A DNA stretch of 64,000 nucleotides from Mesorhizobium sp. M00.F.Ca.ET.216.01.1.1 (GTDB lineage Bacteria > Pseudomonadota > Alphaproteobacteria > Rhizobiales > Rhizobiaceae). The translations under genes were made by a program, and so were the position numbers. The stretch spans positions 1-64,000 of the forward strand of contig NZ_SADR02000007.1 in assembly GCF_004010325.2 (NCBI RefSeq), read 5' to 3'. Positions within the stretch are counted from its first letter, which is position 1; each line of letters begins with the position of its first letter. This document shows positions 16,752-27,500 of this stretch, piece by piece. The notes beneath the pieces are model-generated. The model saw nothing but the letters and a program-made list of their open reading frames with translations. It was not told where the DNA came from and did no database searches.

Positions 16752-18476
16752 ATGGACGCCAAAGTCATCTCCAAGGCCAAGCTGCCCAGCCGCTATGTGA
16801 CCGTCGGTCCGGCTCGTGCGCCGCATCGCTCCTATCTCTATGCGATGGGGCTGTCGGCGGCCGAGATCGCGCAGCCGCTGGTCGGCGTCGCAAGCTGCTG
16901 GAACGAGGCGGCGCCCTGCAACATCTCGTTGATGCGCCAGGCGCAAGTGGTGAAGAAGGGCGTGGCGGCCGCCAACGGCACGCCGCGCGAATTCTGCACC
17001 ATCACCGTCACCGACGGCATCGCCATGGGCCACCAGGGCATGAAGTCGTCGCTGGTGTCGCGCGAGGTCATCGCCGATTCGGTCGAACTCACCATGCGCG
17101 GCCATTGCTACGATGCACTGGTCGGCCTTGCCGGCTGCGACAAGTCGCTGCCCGGCATGATGATGGCCATGGTGCGGCTCAACGTGCCGTCAATCTTCAT
17201 CTATGGCGGCTCGATCCTGCCCGGCAGCTATCGCGGCCGGCAGATCACAGTGCAGGACGTGTTCGAGGCGGTCGGCCAGCATTCGGTCGGCACGATCGGC
17301 GACGCCGAACTGCTTGAAATCGAACAGGCTGCCTGTCCTTCGGCCGGCTCCTGCGGCGCTCAGTTCACCGCCAACACCATGGCAACCGTTGCCGAGACGA
17401 TCGGATTGGCGCTGCCCTATTCCTGCGGGGCGCCGGCGCCGTACGAGATGCGCGACCGCTTCAATTTCGCCTCCGGCGAAAAGATCATGGAACTGATCGC
17501 AAAGAACATCCGGCCGCGCGACATCGTCACGCGCGAGGCACTGGAGAACGCTGCGACCGTGGTTTCGGCTACTGGCGGTTCGACCAACGCGGCGCTGCAT
17601 CTGCCGGCGATTGCCCATGAGGCCGGCATAAAGTTCGACCTCTTCGATGTCGCCAGGATTTTCGAAAAGACGCCCTACATCGCCGACCTCAAGCCCGGCG
17701 GCAAATATGTTGCCAAGGACATGTTCGAGGCCGGCGGCATTCCGCTTTTGATGAAGACGCTGCTCGATCACGGCTATCTGCACGGTGGTTGCCTGACCGT
17801 GACTGGCCGTACTTTGGCCGAAAATATGGAGCACGTTTCCTGGAATGACAGCCAGGATGTGGTCCGTCCCGCCAACAGACCAATTACCCAGACGGGCGGC
17901 GTTGTGGGCTTGAAGGGAAACCTTGCCCCCGAAGGTGCGATCGTGAAGGTCGCAGGCATGTCGGAGCTGAAATTCTCGGGCCCGGCCCGGTGCTTCGATT
18001 CGGAGGAGGAATGCTTCGACGCGGTTACGCACCGCAACTACAGGGAAGGGGAGGTTCTCGTCATCCGCTACGAGGGTCCCCGCGGCGGCCCCGGCATGCG
18101 GGAAATGCTGTCGACGACGGCGGCTCTCTACGGCCAGGGCATGGGCGGCAAGGTAGCCCTCATCACCGACGGGCGCTTTTCAGGCGCGACGCGCGGTTTC
18201 TGCATCGGCCATGTCGGGCCGGAAGCAGCCGTGGGTGGCCCGATCGGGCTGCTCAGGGATGGCGACGTGATCTCGATCGATGCAGTGAACGGCACGATCG
18301 AGGTGGCGCTGTCCGACGCCGAACTGGTGGCGAGGGCAAAGGCATGGAAGGCGCGCAAGACCGATTATCAGTCGGGCGCGATCTGGAAATATGCACAAAC
18401 GGTAGGGCCCGCCCGCGACGGCGCGGTCACCCATCCGGGTGGTGCGAAAGAAACTCACTGCTATGCGGATATCTGA
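16752..18476 (+). CDS. ilvD: dihydroxy-acid dehydratase (IlvD/Edd family)
   Basis: 574 residues from the ATG at 16752 (AAGGACGA upstream). Landmarks are [34 protein letters not shown] (Fe-S and Mg ligands), [17 protein letters not shown], and in the C-terminal barrel [21 protein letters not shown]. These cysteines hold the Fe-S cluster. The enzyme converts 2,3-dihydroxy-isovalerate and -methylvalerate to the keto acids in valine/isoleucine synthesis. At 574 rather than about 615 residues it belongs to the shorter IlvD branch, which also includes sugar-acid dehydratases, so a sugar-acid substrate is an alternative. The last 14 bases overlap the next gene. Confidence 0.88.
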   Translation: MDAKVISKAKLPSRYVTVGPARAPHRSYLYAMGLSAAEIAQPLVGVASCWNEAAPCNISLMRQAQVVKKGVAAANGTPREFCTITVTDGIAMGHQGMKSSLVSREVIADSVELTMRGHCYDALVGLAGCDKSLPGMMMAMVRLNVPSIFIYGGSILPGSYRGRQITVQDVFEAVGQHSVGTIGDAELLEIEQAACPSAGSCGAQFTANTMATVAETIGLALPYSCGAPAPYEMRDRFNFASGEKIMELIAKNIRPRDIVTREALENAATVVSATGGSTNAALHLPAIAHEAGIKFDLFDVARIFEKTPYIADLKPGGKYVAKDMFEAGGIPLLMKTLLDHGYLHGGCLTVTGRTLAENMEHVSWNDSQDVVRPANRPITQTGGVVGLKGNLAPEGAIVKVAGMSELKFSGPARCFDSEEECFDAVTHRNYREGEVLVIRYEGPRGGPGMREMLSTTAALYGQGMGGKVALITDGRFSGATRGFCIGHVGPEAAVGGPIGLLRDGDVISIDAVNGTIEVALSDAELVARAKAWKARKTDYQSGAIWKYAQTVGPARDGAVTHPGGAKETHCYADI

Positions 18477-19299
18477 GTTGTTGAGGTCGTCTGTCTTTTC
18501 GGCACTGGTCGCGATCGCCACTTTTGGCGCGACCTTGGGCGCCGTGGGCCAGGCCATGGCCTTCGACGACAAGGTGTTCGACGACAAGACCGGGGTGAAG
18601 CCGCAATCCAGCCCGTGGGCGGTGTTTCAGTTCGGCTTCTCCGCCTACAAGAGCGGTCACAAGGACCAAGCGGTCGAAGCCTATAAATATGCCGCCGAGA
18701 ACGGCCAGATCGGCGCCACCTGGAAGCTTGCACGCATGTATGCCGAGGGCGACGGCGTGGCGCGTGACGACTACGAGGCGTTCAAGTTCTTCAGCGAGAT
18801 CGTCGACCAGGACGTCGAACCAGGCTCGCCGGAAGAAAGCTATGTGTCGGACGCGCTGGTGGCACTGGGCGACTATCTGAGGAAGGGCATTCCCGGCAGC
18901 CCGATCACCGAGAACGAGGTGGCGGCCCAGGAATATTACATGCGCGCCGCCGCCAATTACCGCAATCCGAATGCCCAGTTCGAGATGGGCCAGATGTTCC
19001 TGAAGGGCGAGGGCGGCGTCAAAGCCAGCATCAAGCAGGCCGGACGCTGGTTCCAACTCGCCGCGGAAAAGGGCCATGCCGGCGCGCAGGCGACGCTCGG
19101 CCACCTGCTTTTCCAGAGCGGCAAGATCGTTCGTGGGCTGGCGATGATGACCGCGGCGCTCGAACGCGCCTCACCGGCCGACCAGCCGTGGATCCGCGGC
19201 ATGCAGGAAGAGGCGTTTGCCGCTGCTGGCGAAGCCGATCGCCGCACCGCCATCTCGCTGGCCGACGACATCCTCACCAAGGGTGGCGGCGACCAGTAG
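18463..19299 (+). CDS. secreted Sel1-repeat protein
   Basis: 278 residues from the ATG at 18463, which lies inside the ilvD 3' end. A signal peptide ([22 protein letters not shown], cleaved near GQAMA) is followed by at least three Sel1-like repeats of about 36 residues: [56 protein letters not shown] and [24 protein letters not shown]. Such periplasmic solenoids (compare ExoR of Sinorhizobium) mediate protein-protein contacts and often control two-component signalling. The similarity in layout to ExoR is suggestive, but no diagnostic motif proves that identity. Confidence 0.85.
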   Translation: MRISELLRSSVFSALVAIATFGATLGAVGQAMAFDDKVFDDKTGVKPQSSPWAVFQFGFSAYKSGHKDQAVEAYKYAAENGQIGATWKLARMYAEGDGVARDDYEAFKFFSEIVDQDVEPGSPEESYVSDALVALGDYLRKGIPGSPITENEVAAQEYYMRAAANYRNPNAQFEMGQMFLKGEGGVKASIKQAGRWFQLAAEKGHAGAQATLGHLLFQSGKIVRGLAMMTAALERASPADQPWIRGMQEEAFAAAGEADRRTAISLADDILTKGGGDQ

Positions 19300-19329
19300 G
19301 CAAGGTTGCTGCGCGCTGGCGTTTCTTAC

Positions 19330-19472
19330 CTCGCCCCTTGTGGGAGAGGTCGGATTGCCCGTCCTTCACAAATCGGCTGGCAATCCGGGTGAGGGGGTAA
19401 GTTGGCACCAAGCTGGAATATCCCTCTTCCGTCTCGGCGCTAAGCGCCGATCCACCACAAGGGGAGAAGGGA
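19330..19472. repeat. palindromic intergenic element between Sel1 gene and small secreted protein gene
   Basis: The ends CCCCTTGTGGG and CCACAAGGGG are inverted. Inside are nested hairpins CGGATTGCC / GGCAATCCG (19351-19359 and 19379-19387) and CGGCGCTAAGCGCCG (19434-19449). The composition resembles repeated palindromic units of Mesorhizobium. It lies between convergent genes and may terminate both. Confidence 0.6.
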
Positions 19473-19487
19473 AGACACGACCAAAAA

Positions 19488-19772
19488 TCAGTTCTCGGTC
19501 GGCGCGAGGCCTGGTGCCGGTATCGAGATCGGCATGCTGTGCGGCGCCAGCGTGTTTTGCGGACAGCTGTCCTTAACCTTCGTCCACGAGGTGTTGTTGA
19601 GCACCATCTCGCAGCGGGCGAGGTGGCTCTGGCCGGCAAGCGTCAGGCAAGCGACCTGGCCGACCTGGAACGATTTTCCGTTGGCAAGGCATTCCTGATC
19701 GGCAAATGCCGGCGTCGGTGCCACCGTCGCAAATGCCAAGGCGATCAAGCAGAAAACGGATCGGATAGTCAT
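19488..19772 (-). CDS. small secreted cysteine-containing hypothetical protein
   Basis: 94 residues from the ATG at 19772. A signal peptide (MTIRSVFCLIALAFATVAPTP, cleaved near AFA) is followed by a mature domain of about 68 residues with four cysteines (QECLANG, VACLTLAG, ARCEMVL, DSCPQN), probably two disulfides, and a proline-rich tail. The pattern of short strands with conserved C, G and W recalls small rhizobial periplasmic proteins of unknown function. Confidence 0.7.
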   Translation of the reverse strand: MTIRSVFCLIALAFATVAPTPAFADQECLANGKSFQVGQVACLTLAGQSHLARCEMVLNNTSWTKVKDSCPQNTLAPHSMPISIPAPGLAPTEN

Positions 19773-19847
19773 GGGAACCCCAGCCGCCATGATGACGCTC
19801 CCATCAAACGCGCGCTTTGTGGCGATATGAGGGTTCCGTCGACCAGA

Positions 19848-20642
19848 TCAAGCCGGCTGCAGCGCCAGATCTATCGCCACCGGCACATGGTCGGATGGTT
19901 TTTCCCAGGCGCGTACGTGTTTGTCGATCGAGGCCGAGGAAAAGCGGTTGGCAGCTTCCGGCGACAACAGCAGGTGGTCGATACGGATGCCGTTGTTCTT
20001 CTGCCAGGCGCCGGCCTGATAGTCCCAGAAGGTGTAGACATCGGTGTCGTCGGTGACCGAGCGGATGGCCTCCGTGAAGCCGAGATTCTTCAGCCGGCGG
20101 AACGCCTGCCGCGTCTCGGGCTGGAACAGCGCGTCACCCAGCCAGTTCTCCGGAAATCTCGCATCAATGGGTTCGGGGATGACGTTGTAGTCTCCGGCGA
20201 GCACCAGCGCTTCTTCCAGACGGAGCCGTTCCTCGGCCCAGCGTTCGAGCCGTGCCATCCAAGACAGCTTGAAGGCAAACTTCTTCTCGTCATCGATCGG
20301 GTTGCCGTTGGGCAGGTAGATCGAGGCGACGCGCAACGCGCCCTTGTCGGTCGAGAAAACGCCCTCGATGAAACGCGCCTGCTCGTCGGTGTCATCGCCC
20401 GACAGACGGCGATTAACCTCGTCGAAGCGCAGTTTCGACAGGATGGCGACGCCGTTGAAGCCCTTCTGGCCGTGGGTCTCGACGTTGTAACCCAGCGCTT
20501 CGACCTCGGCGCGCGGGAATTGATCGTCGACCGTCTTGATCTCCTGCAGGCAGGCGATATCAGGCTCGCTTTCCATCAGCCAATGGGTGAGGTTGCCGAG
20601 CCGGGCGCGCACGCCGTTGATGTTCCAGGTGACGATTTTCAT
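19848..20642 (-). CDS. xth: exodeoxyribonuclease III
   Basis: 264 residues of the exonuclease-endonuclease-phosphatase fold: MKIVTWNINGVRARL at the start, CLQEIK (metal-binding Glu), ASIYLPNGNP, LAGDYNVIPEPIDA (catalytic Asp/Asn), NNGIRIDHLLLSP and the final SDHVPVAIDL (catalytic His). It cleaves 5' of abasic sites and degrades DNA 3' to 5' in base excision repair. The length matches bacterial ExoIII (about 265). Seven bases separate it from the downstream end of the glyoxalase gene on the same strand. Confidence 0.95.
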   Translation of the reverse strand: MKIVTWNINGVRARLGNLTHWLMESEPDIACLQEIKTVDDQFPRAEVEALGYNVETHGQKGFNGVAILSKLRFDEVNRRLSGDDTDEQARFIEGVFSTDKGALRVASIYLPNGNPIDDEKKFAFKLSWMARLERWAEERLRLEEALVLAGDYNVIPEPIDARFPENWLGDALFQPETRQAFRRLKNLGFTEAIRSVTDDTDVYTFWDYQAGAWQKNNGIRIDHLLLSPEAANRFSSASIDKHVRAWEKPSDHVPVAIDLALQPA

Positions 20643-20649
20643 GACGGCC

Positions 20650-21039
20650 TCAATGTTCCGCGGGTAGGCGTTCGACGAGGCCGATCGTATTGCCTGCCGG
20701 GTCCTTTAGGAAGGCCATCCATTCGCTTTCCCCCGCCGGGCCGAACTGGCCTTCGGTATCGCGATGGACGAGCGTCGGCGGCGCGGTGAAGGGAACACCG
20801 GCAGCTTTTGCCGAGGTGTGGAAATGGTCGAGACCGGCAATGTCGAGATAGACGGTGCCGGCCGGTATACCGTCGGTGAAGAACAGGCGCACGTCGCCGG
20901 CCATGATGAAGGCGATGCCGGGCGGATCGAAGCGGGCGTGCAGGCTCATGCCGAGCACGTCGCGCCAGAACTTCAGCGTCGCATCGAGATCGCGCCCGGC
21001 CGAGAGCGCGACCTGACGGACCGCGCCGATGGCAGGCAT
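20650..21039 (-). CDS. VOC-family (glyoxalase/bleomycin resistance-like) protein
   Basis: 129 residues with the paired beta-alpha-beta-beta-beta modules of vicinal oxygen chelate proteins. The first module is VRQVALSAGRDLDATLKFWRDVLGM and the second starts YLDIAGLDHFHTSAKAAGV and ends WMAFLKDPAGNTIGLVER, where the Glu is a usual metal ligand position. The substrate is not predictable. It lies in the same orientation between the Fe-S carrier and exonuclease III genes, 2 bp downstream of the former. Confidence 0.82.
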   Translation of the reverse strand: MPAIGAVRQVALSAGRDLDATLKFWRDVLGMSLHARFDPPGIAFIMAGDVRLFFTDGIPAGTVYLDIAGLDHFHTSAKAAGVPFTAPPTLVHRDTEGQFGPAGESEWMAFLKDPAGNTIGLVERLPAEH

Positions 21040-21041
21040 TT

Positions 21042-21389
21042 CTAGATTGAGAAGCTGGTGCCGCAGCCGCAGGAAGCGACCGCATTCGGGTTCCTGATCT
21101 GGAACGACTGGCCCATCAGGTCGTCGACGAAATCGATCACCGAGCCGCCCATATAGACCAGCGACAGGTTGTCGATCAGCACGGTGGCGCCGTCCTTCTC
21201 GATGGCGACGTCATCGTCGTTGCACGTGTCGACCAGATCGAACTTGTAGGAAAAGCCGGAACAGCCGCCGCCCTCGACCGAAACGCGCAGCGCCGTCTTG
21301 CCGGCTTCGCCTGAAACAATCTTGGCAATCCGCCTCGCGGCGGCGTCGGTCATCTCGACCTTCATGGCAGTTTTGGCATCCGCGCCCAT
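21042..21389 (-). CDS. erpA: A-type iron-sulfur carrier/insertion protein (ErpA/IscA family)
   Basis: 115 residues from the ATG at 21389, which has AAGGTG six bases upstream; the frame runs on to 21485 but that part overlaps the divergent dNTPase gene. The three ligand cysteines of A-type carriers are present as [11 protein letters not shown] and ASCGCGTSF. It accepts a [2Fe-2S] or [4Fe-4S] cluster and passes it to apo-proteins. ErpA rather than SufA/IscA is favoured because it stands alone without suf genes, but sequence alone does not separate them. Confidence 0.85.
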   Translation of the reverse strand: MGADAKTAMKVEMTDAAARRIAKIVSGEAGKTALRVSVEGGGCSGFSYKFDLVDTCNDDDVAIEKDGATVLIDNLSLVYMGGSVIDFVDDLMGQSFQIRNPNAVASCGCGTSFSI

Positions 21390-21462
21390 CGGCGTCACCT
21401 TGCTTTCGGTTTCGTATGATAGGTATGAAGCGCGAGGGGGCAAGTCAACTGCGACATCGGTC

Positions 21463-22677
21463 ATGACCAATGAGTTGGGCGACATCGGATTTGGCTATCG
21501 GCCGCGCGCGGCCTATGCCAGCGATCCGGCGCGCTCGCGCGGGCGGCTGTTCGACGAGGTGGAGAGCCCGACCCGCACGCCGTTCCAGCGCGATCGCGAC
21601 CGCATCATCCATTCGACGGCCTTCCGCCGACTGAAGCACAAGACGCAGGTGTTCGTCGCGCATGAGGGCGACCATTACCGCACCCGCCTGACGCATTCGA
21701 TCGAGGTGGCGCAGATTGCCCGCGCCTTGGCGCGGGCGTTGCGCGGCGACGAGGATCTGGCCGAGGCGGTGGCGCTGGTGCACGACTTCGGCCACACGCC
21801 CTTCGGTCACACCGGCGAGGAAGCGCTGAACGAGAAGATGGCCGCCTGGGGCGGCTTCGACCACAATGCCCAGTCGCTGCGCGTGGTGACCCGGCTGGAG
21901 CGGCGCTATGCCGAATTCGATGGGCTGAACCTCACCTGGGAGACGCTGGAAGGCCTGGTCAAGCATAACGGGCCGCTGACGGACGCTAGGGGGAAGGGCT
22001 TGAAGGGACCGGTGCCGCAGGCGATCCGCGACTATTCGGAACTGCACGACCTCGAACTCGACCGCTTCGCCGGCATCGAGGCGCAATGCGCGGCGATCGC
22101 CGACGATATCGCCTACAACACCCATGACATCGACGATGGGCTGAGATCAGGTTTCCTGACGCTGGAGATGCTGGAAAAGGTTACGCTGCCAGGGTCGATC
22201 CTCGAAGGTGTGCGCGCGCGCTATCCGGCGCTCGACGCCGTGCGCACCGGTCACGAGCTGATGCGGCGGCAGATCACGATGATGGTCGAGGACGTTATCG
22301 TTTCCACCACCGCCAATCTCGCGCGCATCAAGCCGGAGAGCGCGGATCAGGTGAGGGCGGCGGGCGAGACGATGGTGACCTTCTCCGCCGGCATGGCGGC
22401 GACCGAGAAGGAATTGAAAGCCTTTCTCTACCGGCATCTCTACCGGCACAGCGAGGTGATGCGTGTGCGCACTGACGCCGAACAGATCGTCAGGGACCTG
22501 TTCGATGCCTATTTCGCAGATCCGCGCGCCATGCCGGACGGCTGGCGCGAGGGGCTCGACCGGGCCGATGACCGTATCAAGGCGCGCAGCGTCGCCGATT
22601 TCCTGGCGGGCATGACCGACACCTATGCGCTGAAGGAGCATCGGCGGTTATTTGACCATACGCCTGAATTAAGCTAG
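21463..22677 (+). CDS. dgt: deoxyguanosinetriphosphate triphosphohydrolase-like protein
   Basis: 404 residues from the ATG at 21463. The HD-domain metal site is visible as [19 protein letters not shown] and [20 protein letters not shown], with a later [14 protein letters not shown] supplying the third Asp. [25 protein letters not shown] is the conserved dGTPase N-terminus. Family members remove triphosphate from dNTPs. This shorter, alphaproteobacterial form is usually annotated as dGTPase-like with broad dNTP specificity. It is transcribed divergently from the A-type carrier gene, just ahead of argS. Confidence 0.92.
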   Translation: MTNELGDIGFGYRPRAAYASDPARSRGRLFDEVESPTRTPFQRDRDRIIHSTAFRRLKHKTQVFVAHEGDHYRTRLTHSIEVAQIARALARALRGDEDLAEAVALVHDFGHTPFGHTGEEALNEKMAAWGGFDHNAQSLRVVTRLERRYAEFDGLNLTWETLEGLVKHNGPLTDARGKGLKGPVPQAIRDYSELHDLELDRFAGIEAQCAAIADDIAYNTHDIDDGLRSGFLTLEMLEKVTLPGSILEGVRARYPALDAVRTGHELMRRQITMMVEDVIVSTTANLARIKPESADQVRAAGETMVTFSAGMAATEKELKAFLYRHLYRHSEVMRVRTDAEQIVRDLFDAYFADPRAMPDGWREGLDRADDRIKARSVADFLAGMTDTYALKEHRRLFDHTPELS

Positions 22678-22738
22678 GGCGAGCGCGATTTTGCCGGCCA
22701 ACGAGCCGGATTCCCAACAAAGCCGCCAGAGCACACCA

Positions 22739-24496
22739 ATGAACATCTTCGCCGATTTCAACGTGCGAATCATAAAAGCCGTCCAAGCGCTTGATTTGAA
22801 AGACGGGGACGGCGCTTCGCCGGACCTATCGCGCATCGCCGTCGAACCGCCGCGCGACGCCAGCCATGGCGATCTGGCGACCAACGCGGCGATGGTGCTG
22901 GCCAAGCCGACCCGCCAGAATCCGCGCGCCCTGGCCGAAAGGCTGGCGGAGGCGCTGCGCGCCGACGCCGATATCGCCGCAGCGGACGTTGCCGGCCCGG
23001 GCTTCGTCAACCTCAAGCTCAAGGACGGGTTCTGGCAGGCGCATCTCACCAAGCTGCTCGGCGAGGGCCGCAACTACGGCCGCTCGACTGTGGGCGGCGG
23101 CAGGAAGGCCAATGTGGAATACGTCTCGGCCAACCCGACCGGGCCGATGCATGTCGGCCACTGCCGTGGCGCGGTGGTCGGCGACACGCTCGCCAACCTG
23201 ATGGCCTTCGCCGGCTACGACGTGACCAAAGAATACGTCATCAACGATGCCGGCACGCAGATCGACGTGCTCGGCCGCTCGGTCATGCTGCGCTACCGCG
23301 AGGCGCTTGGCGAGGCGATCAGCGAAATACCGGCAGGTCTCTATCCGGGCGATTATCTCATTCCGGTCGGTCAGGCGCTGGCCAAGGAATTCGAACACTC
23401 TTTGCTGCAGATGCCGGAGGACGAGGCGCTTGCCATCGTCAAGGACCGCACGATCGACGCCATGATGGCGATGATCCGCGATGACCTGGCGCTGCTCAAC
23501 GTGCATCACGACGTGTTCTTCTCGGAACGCACGCTGCATGCCGACAATGCGAAGAAGATACGCTCGGCGATCAACGACCTGACACTGAAGGGGCACATCT
23601 ACAAGGGCAAGCTGCCGCCACCGAAGGGCGAGAAGCCGGACGACTGGGAGGATCGCGAGCAGACGCTGTTCCGCTCGACCGCGGTCGGCGACGATCTCGA
23701 TCGGCCGCTGATCAAGTCGGACGGTACCTTCACCTATTTTGCCGCCGATGTCGCCTATCTGAAGGATAAGGTCGATCGCGGCTTCGTCGACCTGATCTAT
23801 GTGCTGGGCGCTGACCATGGCGGTTACGTCAAGCGGCTGGAAGCGCTGGCGCGGGCGATTGCCGGCGACGAGGTGAAGCTCACCGTGCTGCTCTGCCAGT
23901 TGGTGAAGCTGTTCCGCGACGGGGAGCCGGTGCGGATGTCGAAGCGGTCGGGCGATTTCGTGACGCTGCGCGAAGTGGTGGAGGAGGTCGGCCGCGACCC
24001 TATCCGCTTCATGATGCTTTATCGCAAGAACGATGCGCCGCTCGATTTCGACTTTGCCAAGGTGACAGAGCAGTCGAAGGACAATCCAGTGTTCTATGTG
24101 CAGTATGCTTCGGCGCGCTGCCATTCGGTATTCCGGCAGGCGAGCGAGCAACTGGGCGAGGCCAAGTTCGACCGCAACCGGCTGGCCGCCGCGACAGCAT
24201 TGCTGGCCGACGAGGGCGAAATCAGCCTGATCAGGAAGCTGGCGGAATACCCGCGACTGATCGAATCCGCGGCCCTTGCGCTGGAGCCGCACCGGCTGGC
24301 ATTCTACCTCTACGATCTTGCCTCCAGCTTCCACGGACACTGGAACCGGGGTACCGATAATCCCGACTTACGTTTTGTTAAGGTTAACGACCGACAATTG
24401 ACCCATGCCAGGCTAGGGCTGGTGCAGGCTGTTTCGGATGTTTTGACGTCCGGTCTGACGCTGATTGGAGCCGATGCGCCCACCGAAATGCGTTAG
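22739..24496 (+). CDS. argS: arginyl-tRNA synthetase
   Basis: 585 residues from the ATG at 22739. The class I HIGH motif appears in [20 protein letters not shown]. The KMSKS region is degenerate ([13 protein letters not shown]), as usual in ArgRS. The C-terminal anticodon-binding DALR domain ends [20 protein letters not shown]. ArgRS charges tRNA-Arg and needs tRNA for amino acid activation. It heads the long plus-strand cluster in which a SPOR protein, NagZ and ScpAB follow, an order conserved in rhizobia. Confidence 0.97.
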   Translation: MNIFADFNVRIIKAVQALDLKDGDGASPDLSRIAVEPPRDASHGDLATNAAMVLAKPTRQNPRALAERLAEALRADADIAAADVAGPGFVNLKLKDGFWQAHLTKLLGEGRNYGRSTVGGGRKANVEYVSANPTGPMHVGHCRGAVVGDTLANLMAFAGYDVTKEYVINDAGTQIDVLGRSVMLRYREALGEAISEIPAGLYPGDYLIPVGQALAKEFEHSLLQMPEDEALAIVKDRTIDAMMAMIRDDLALLNVHHDVFFSERTLHADNAKKIRSAINDLTLKGHIYKGKLPPPKGEKPDDWEDREQTLFRSTAVGDDLDRPLIKSDGTFTYFAADVAYLKDKVDRGFVDLIYVLGADHGGYVKRLEALARAIAGDEVKLTVLLCQLVKLFRDGEPVRMSKRSGDFVTLREVVEEVGRDPIRFMMLYRKNDAPLDFDFAKVTEQSKDNPVFYVQYASARCHSVFRQASEQLGEAKFDRNRLAAATALLADEGEISLIRKLAEYPRLIESAALALEPHRLAFYLYDLASSFHGHWNRGTDNPDLRFVKVNDRQLTHARLGLVQAVSDVLTSGLTLIGADAPTEMR

Positions 24497-24599
24497 GTTT
24501 GACTAAAAAACCTGTCACCTTTTGCCCACATTGCGCTGGTAAGGGCCAACCCTACGCGACGTCCATGGCGTCCGAATGAGTGCGAGTTCGGGAACAATA

Positions 24600-27500
24600 A
24601 TGGCAGACAGAACCCAGCTGAGAGCAGCCGACCACAACGACATCGCCGACGATGATCCGTTCGCGGAACTGACCAGGATCATGGGTTTCGACCCGCGTCA
24701 GCCGGTTAAGCCGCAGGCGCCCGCCGCCCGGAAGGCCGCGCCGGCCGACCAGCCCACGGACGAGGGCGATTTCGACATCGATCTCGAGAAGGAACTGATG
24801 GGCGAGTTCGGCGCCGACGCCGGTGAGGCCGCTGCCGAGGTTCGCGAGCCGGCCTTCAAGGCCGTTGCCGCGGATGACAAGTTTGCCGCTTCGTTCGAAC
24901 AGGATTTCTTTTTCGATGACGCGCACGAAGTCGGCCATCACTTCACCGCCGGCGCCAAGGAAGTTCAGGCTCCGGCCGCTGACGCCGCCTTCGATGACGA
25001 TTTCGACAATGCGGTTGCCAGTTCGCTCGAAGACGTGTCGCCGCTCGACGACGACCTGTCGATGGACGACGAGCTCTCTCGGTCGCTCGATCAGGGCTTC
25101 CAACTCGATGACGAAGCAGCCGACGAGACCGAAGATGGCATCACAGTCGAGGTTGCCGCGCCGGCCGTTGAGGCCGCATTCGGCGACGATTTCGACCATG
25201 CCGTCTCGACCTCGCTCGAAGATGAGCTGATGCTCGACGACCACTTGCCGGCGGATGACCATCAGGCCGGTCCGGCCGCTGCTGACTATCCTGTGCAGGT
25301 CCAAGCCGTTGGTTATGGCGACCACTCGATTTCCGATGCGGACTTTTCTGGCCATTTCGATGAAACAATGGCCGATGTTGATATGAATTTCGAAGTCCGT
25401 GGCGAGCAGCCGGCCGACATCGATGAACCGCTGGCCGACGAAATGTCTGCCGAAACCGCTGAGGCAGAGGACGACGTTGCCGAGCTTTCGGCACAAGATG
25501 CATTCGACGATGATTTCGACCTGAACCCTGGCGATGCACTTGCCGAGGAGAGCGCAGAGCCGGTTGCTGAGATTGCTGCGGTAGAGCCGGTTGCCGAGGA
25601 AACCGAAGGGCCGGCTGCCGAGATTGGTGCGATTGAGCCAGTTGCCGAAGAGCCGGCTGCCGAGATCGTTGCCGTCGCGGACGAGTCGACGGCGCCCGCC
25701 GCCGTTGCGGTCGAGCCGGAAGCAGCTGCCTCTGCCGCAGGCGAACGGAGCCTGGAAGACGAGCTGAATGCGCTGCTCGGCGCCATGAGCGCACGGCCGG
25801 TTCCGGTCGCCAGGGAGCCCGAACCGGTTCAGCAACCAGTCGCGGCGATCGAAGAGGCCGCCCGCCGGTCGACCGATCCTGACGGCGAGTTGGATTGGAG
25901 CCTCGACGAGCAGGAGCCTTCCGAGGAGCCACCGCACCAAGAGGTGGTTCAGGCTGCTGATGTAGATCTCGAGGACCGTCTTGCAGATGAGCTCGAGGGC
26001 CAGGATTTCGGAGTCGAAGAGGAAGCACCTGCAACCCATTCTGCCGACGATATCCATTTCGATGACGATGCTTTCGATACCGCCTTCGCCAAAGGCATAG
26101 ACCTGGATGACGGCGCGCAGACCGGCCCGGCTGAGCAGGCCGCCTCCGAGCAAGAGACTGCACGCTCGCCAAACTGGTCGACAGCGCGCTCGACGCCGCC
26201 CGAACCGGCCCGTTCGTGGAGCCGGGTGACGCCGGTCCCACAGTCGCAGCCGTCATTTGCGGGCCAGCCGACGGCCTCGGCGCAACCGGCTTCTTCAGCG
26301 CCGCATTTCGATGAGGAGCCGGTCGAGGACGCCTCCGGCTATGCGGAACCGGCTGAAACGTCGCATGAACAGCCCCAGCGCTACGACGAGATGCCCGACG
26401 TCGAGACGGTCGACGTGCCGGAGCGTGTGGTCGCGGTCGCCGACGATCTTGACATTCCGGAGCTCGACTTCGAGGAGGACCAGCCGACGGCGCCCGCCTA
26501 TGACGACCTTGACGCCGAGTTCGCCAGCCTTCTCACCGAAATGAATGCGACGGAGGTGGCTGCAGAGCCTGCGCGCAGCGCAGCCTATGACGACGAATCC
26601 TACAATTCCGGATTCAAGTCGAGCCACGGGTTCAGCTCGGATCCAGGGTTTAACTCGGGCTATCAGCCCGAACGCAGCGAAATGCCCATTTATGCGGCGA
26701 AGCCGGCCGCAGTGCCCGCCAATGCGGCGGCCAGTTCCTATGCCGCAAGCGGCTTCGACGCCGACGATTTGCCCGGCAGCCGGCCGGTTTCGCAGGCGGA
26801 TGATTTCGCCGTCGACGAACTCGACTACGATCCCGATCTGGACGAAGCCATGTCCGTTCCGGGCCTGGCTGAGAGCGATGCGGCAAGGCAGCCGCGCAGG
26901 AGCGGCCTGCTGATCGCCGCGGTCGTCGGCGCGGTGGCGATTGCCGGCGGCATCAGCGCCTTTGCACTGTCCTTGGGCGGCAAGGGTGGCGGCGAAGCCC
27001 CGGTGATCGTCAAGGCCGACAACGCCCCGATCAAGGTCAAGCCGGAAAATCCGGGCGGCACCGTCGTGCCGAACCAGGACAACAAGGTCTATGACGCGGT
27101 GGTCAAGGGCACGAAACCGGCCGAGCCTGTTCAGGAAAAACTGGTCACCAACATCGAAGAGCCGGTGGATGTGGCTGCCAAGGAACCGGAGAGCCGTGTC
27201 GTCGATCTGTCTCCAGATGATACCGATGCTGCTCAAGGCACGGACGCGGCCGGTAACGCCGATGTCGCTGCCGCGCCGGTCCCCAAATCCGAGGACCGCA
27301 TTGCGCAGGTCCTCCAGGAAGCCGACAAGGGCATGAATTCCGATGTTATCGCCGTTGCGCCGCGCAAGGTGAGAACCATGGTGGTCAAGCCCGATGGTTC
27401 GCTGGTTGCACGCGAGGATCCGGTGCCCGCGGCCCCGCAGGTTGCGGCTGCCGAGCCGGTCGATCCGGAGCCGCAGCATGTGGCTCCGGCGGCCGAGGCC

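Noticed and set aside
22826..24340. 504-residue minus-strand frame opposite argS
   Set aside because: Antisense shadow of a highly conserved gene, with arginine/histidine-rich composition and no recognisable domain.
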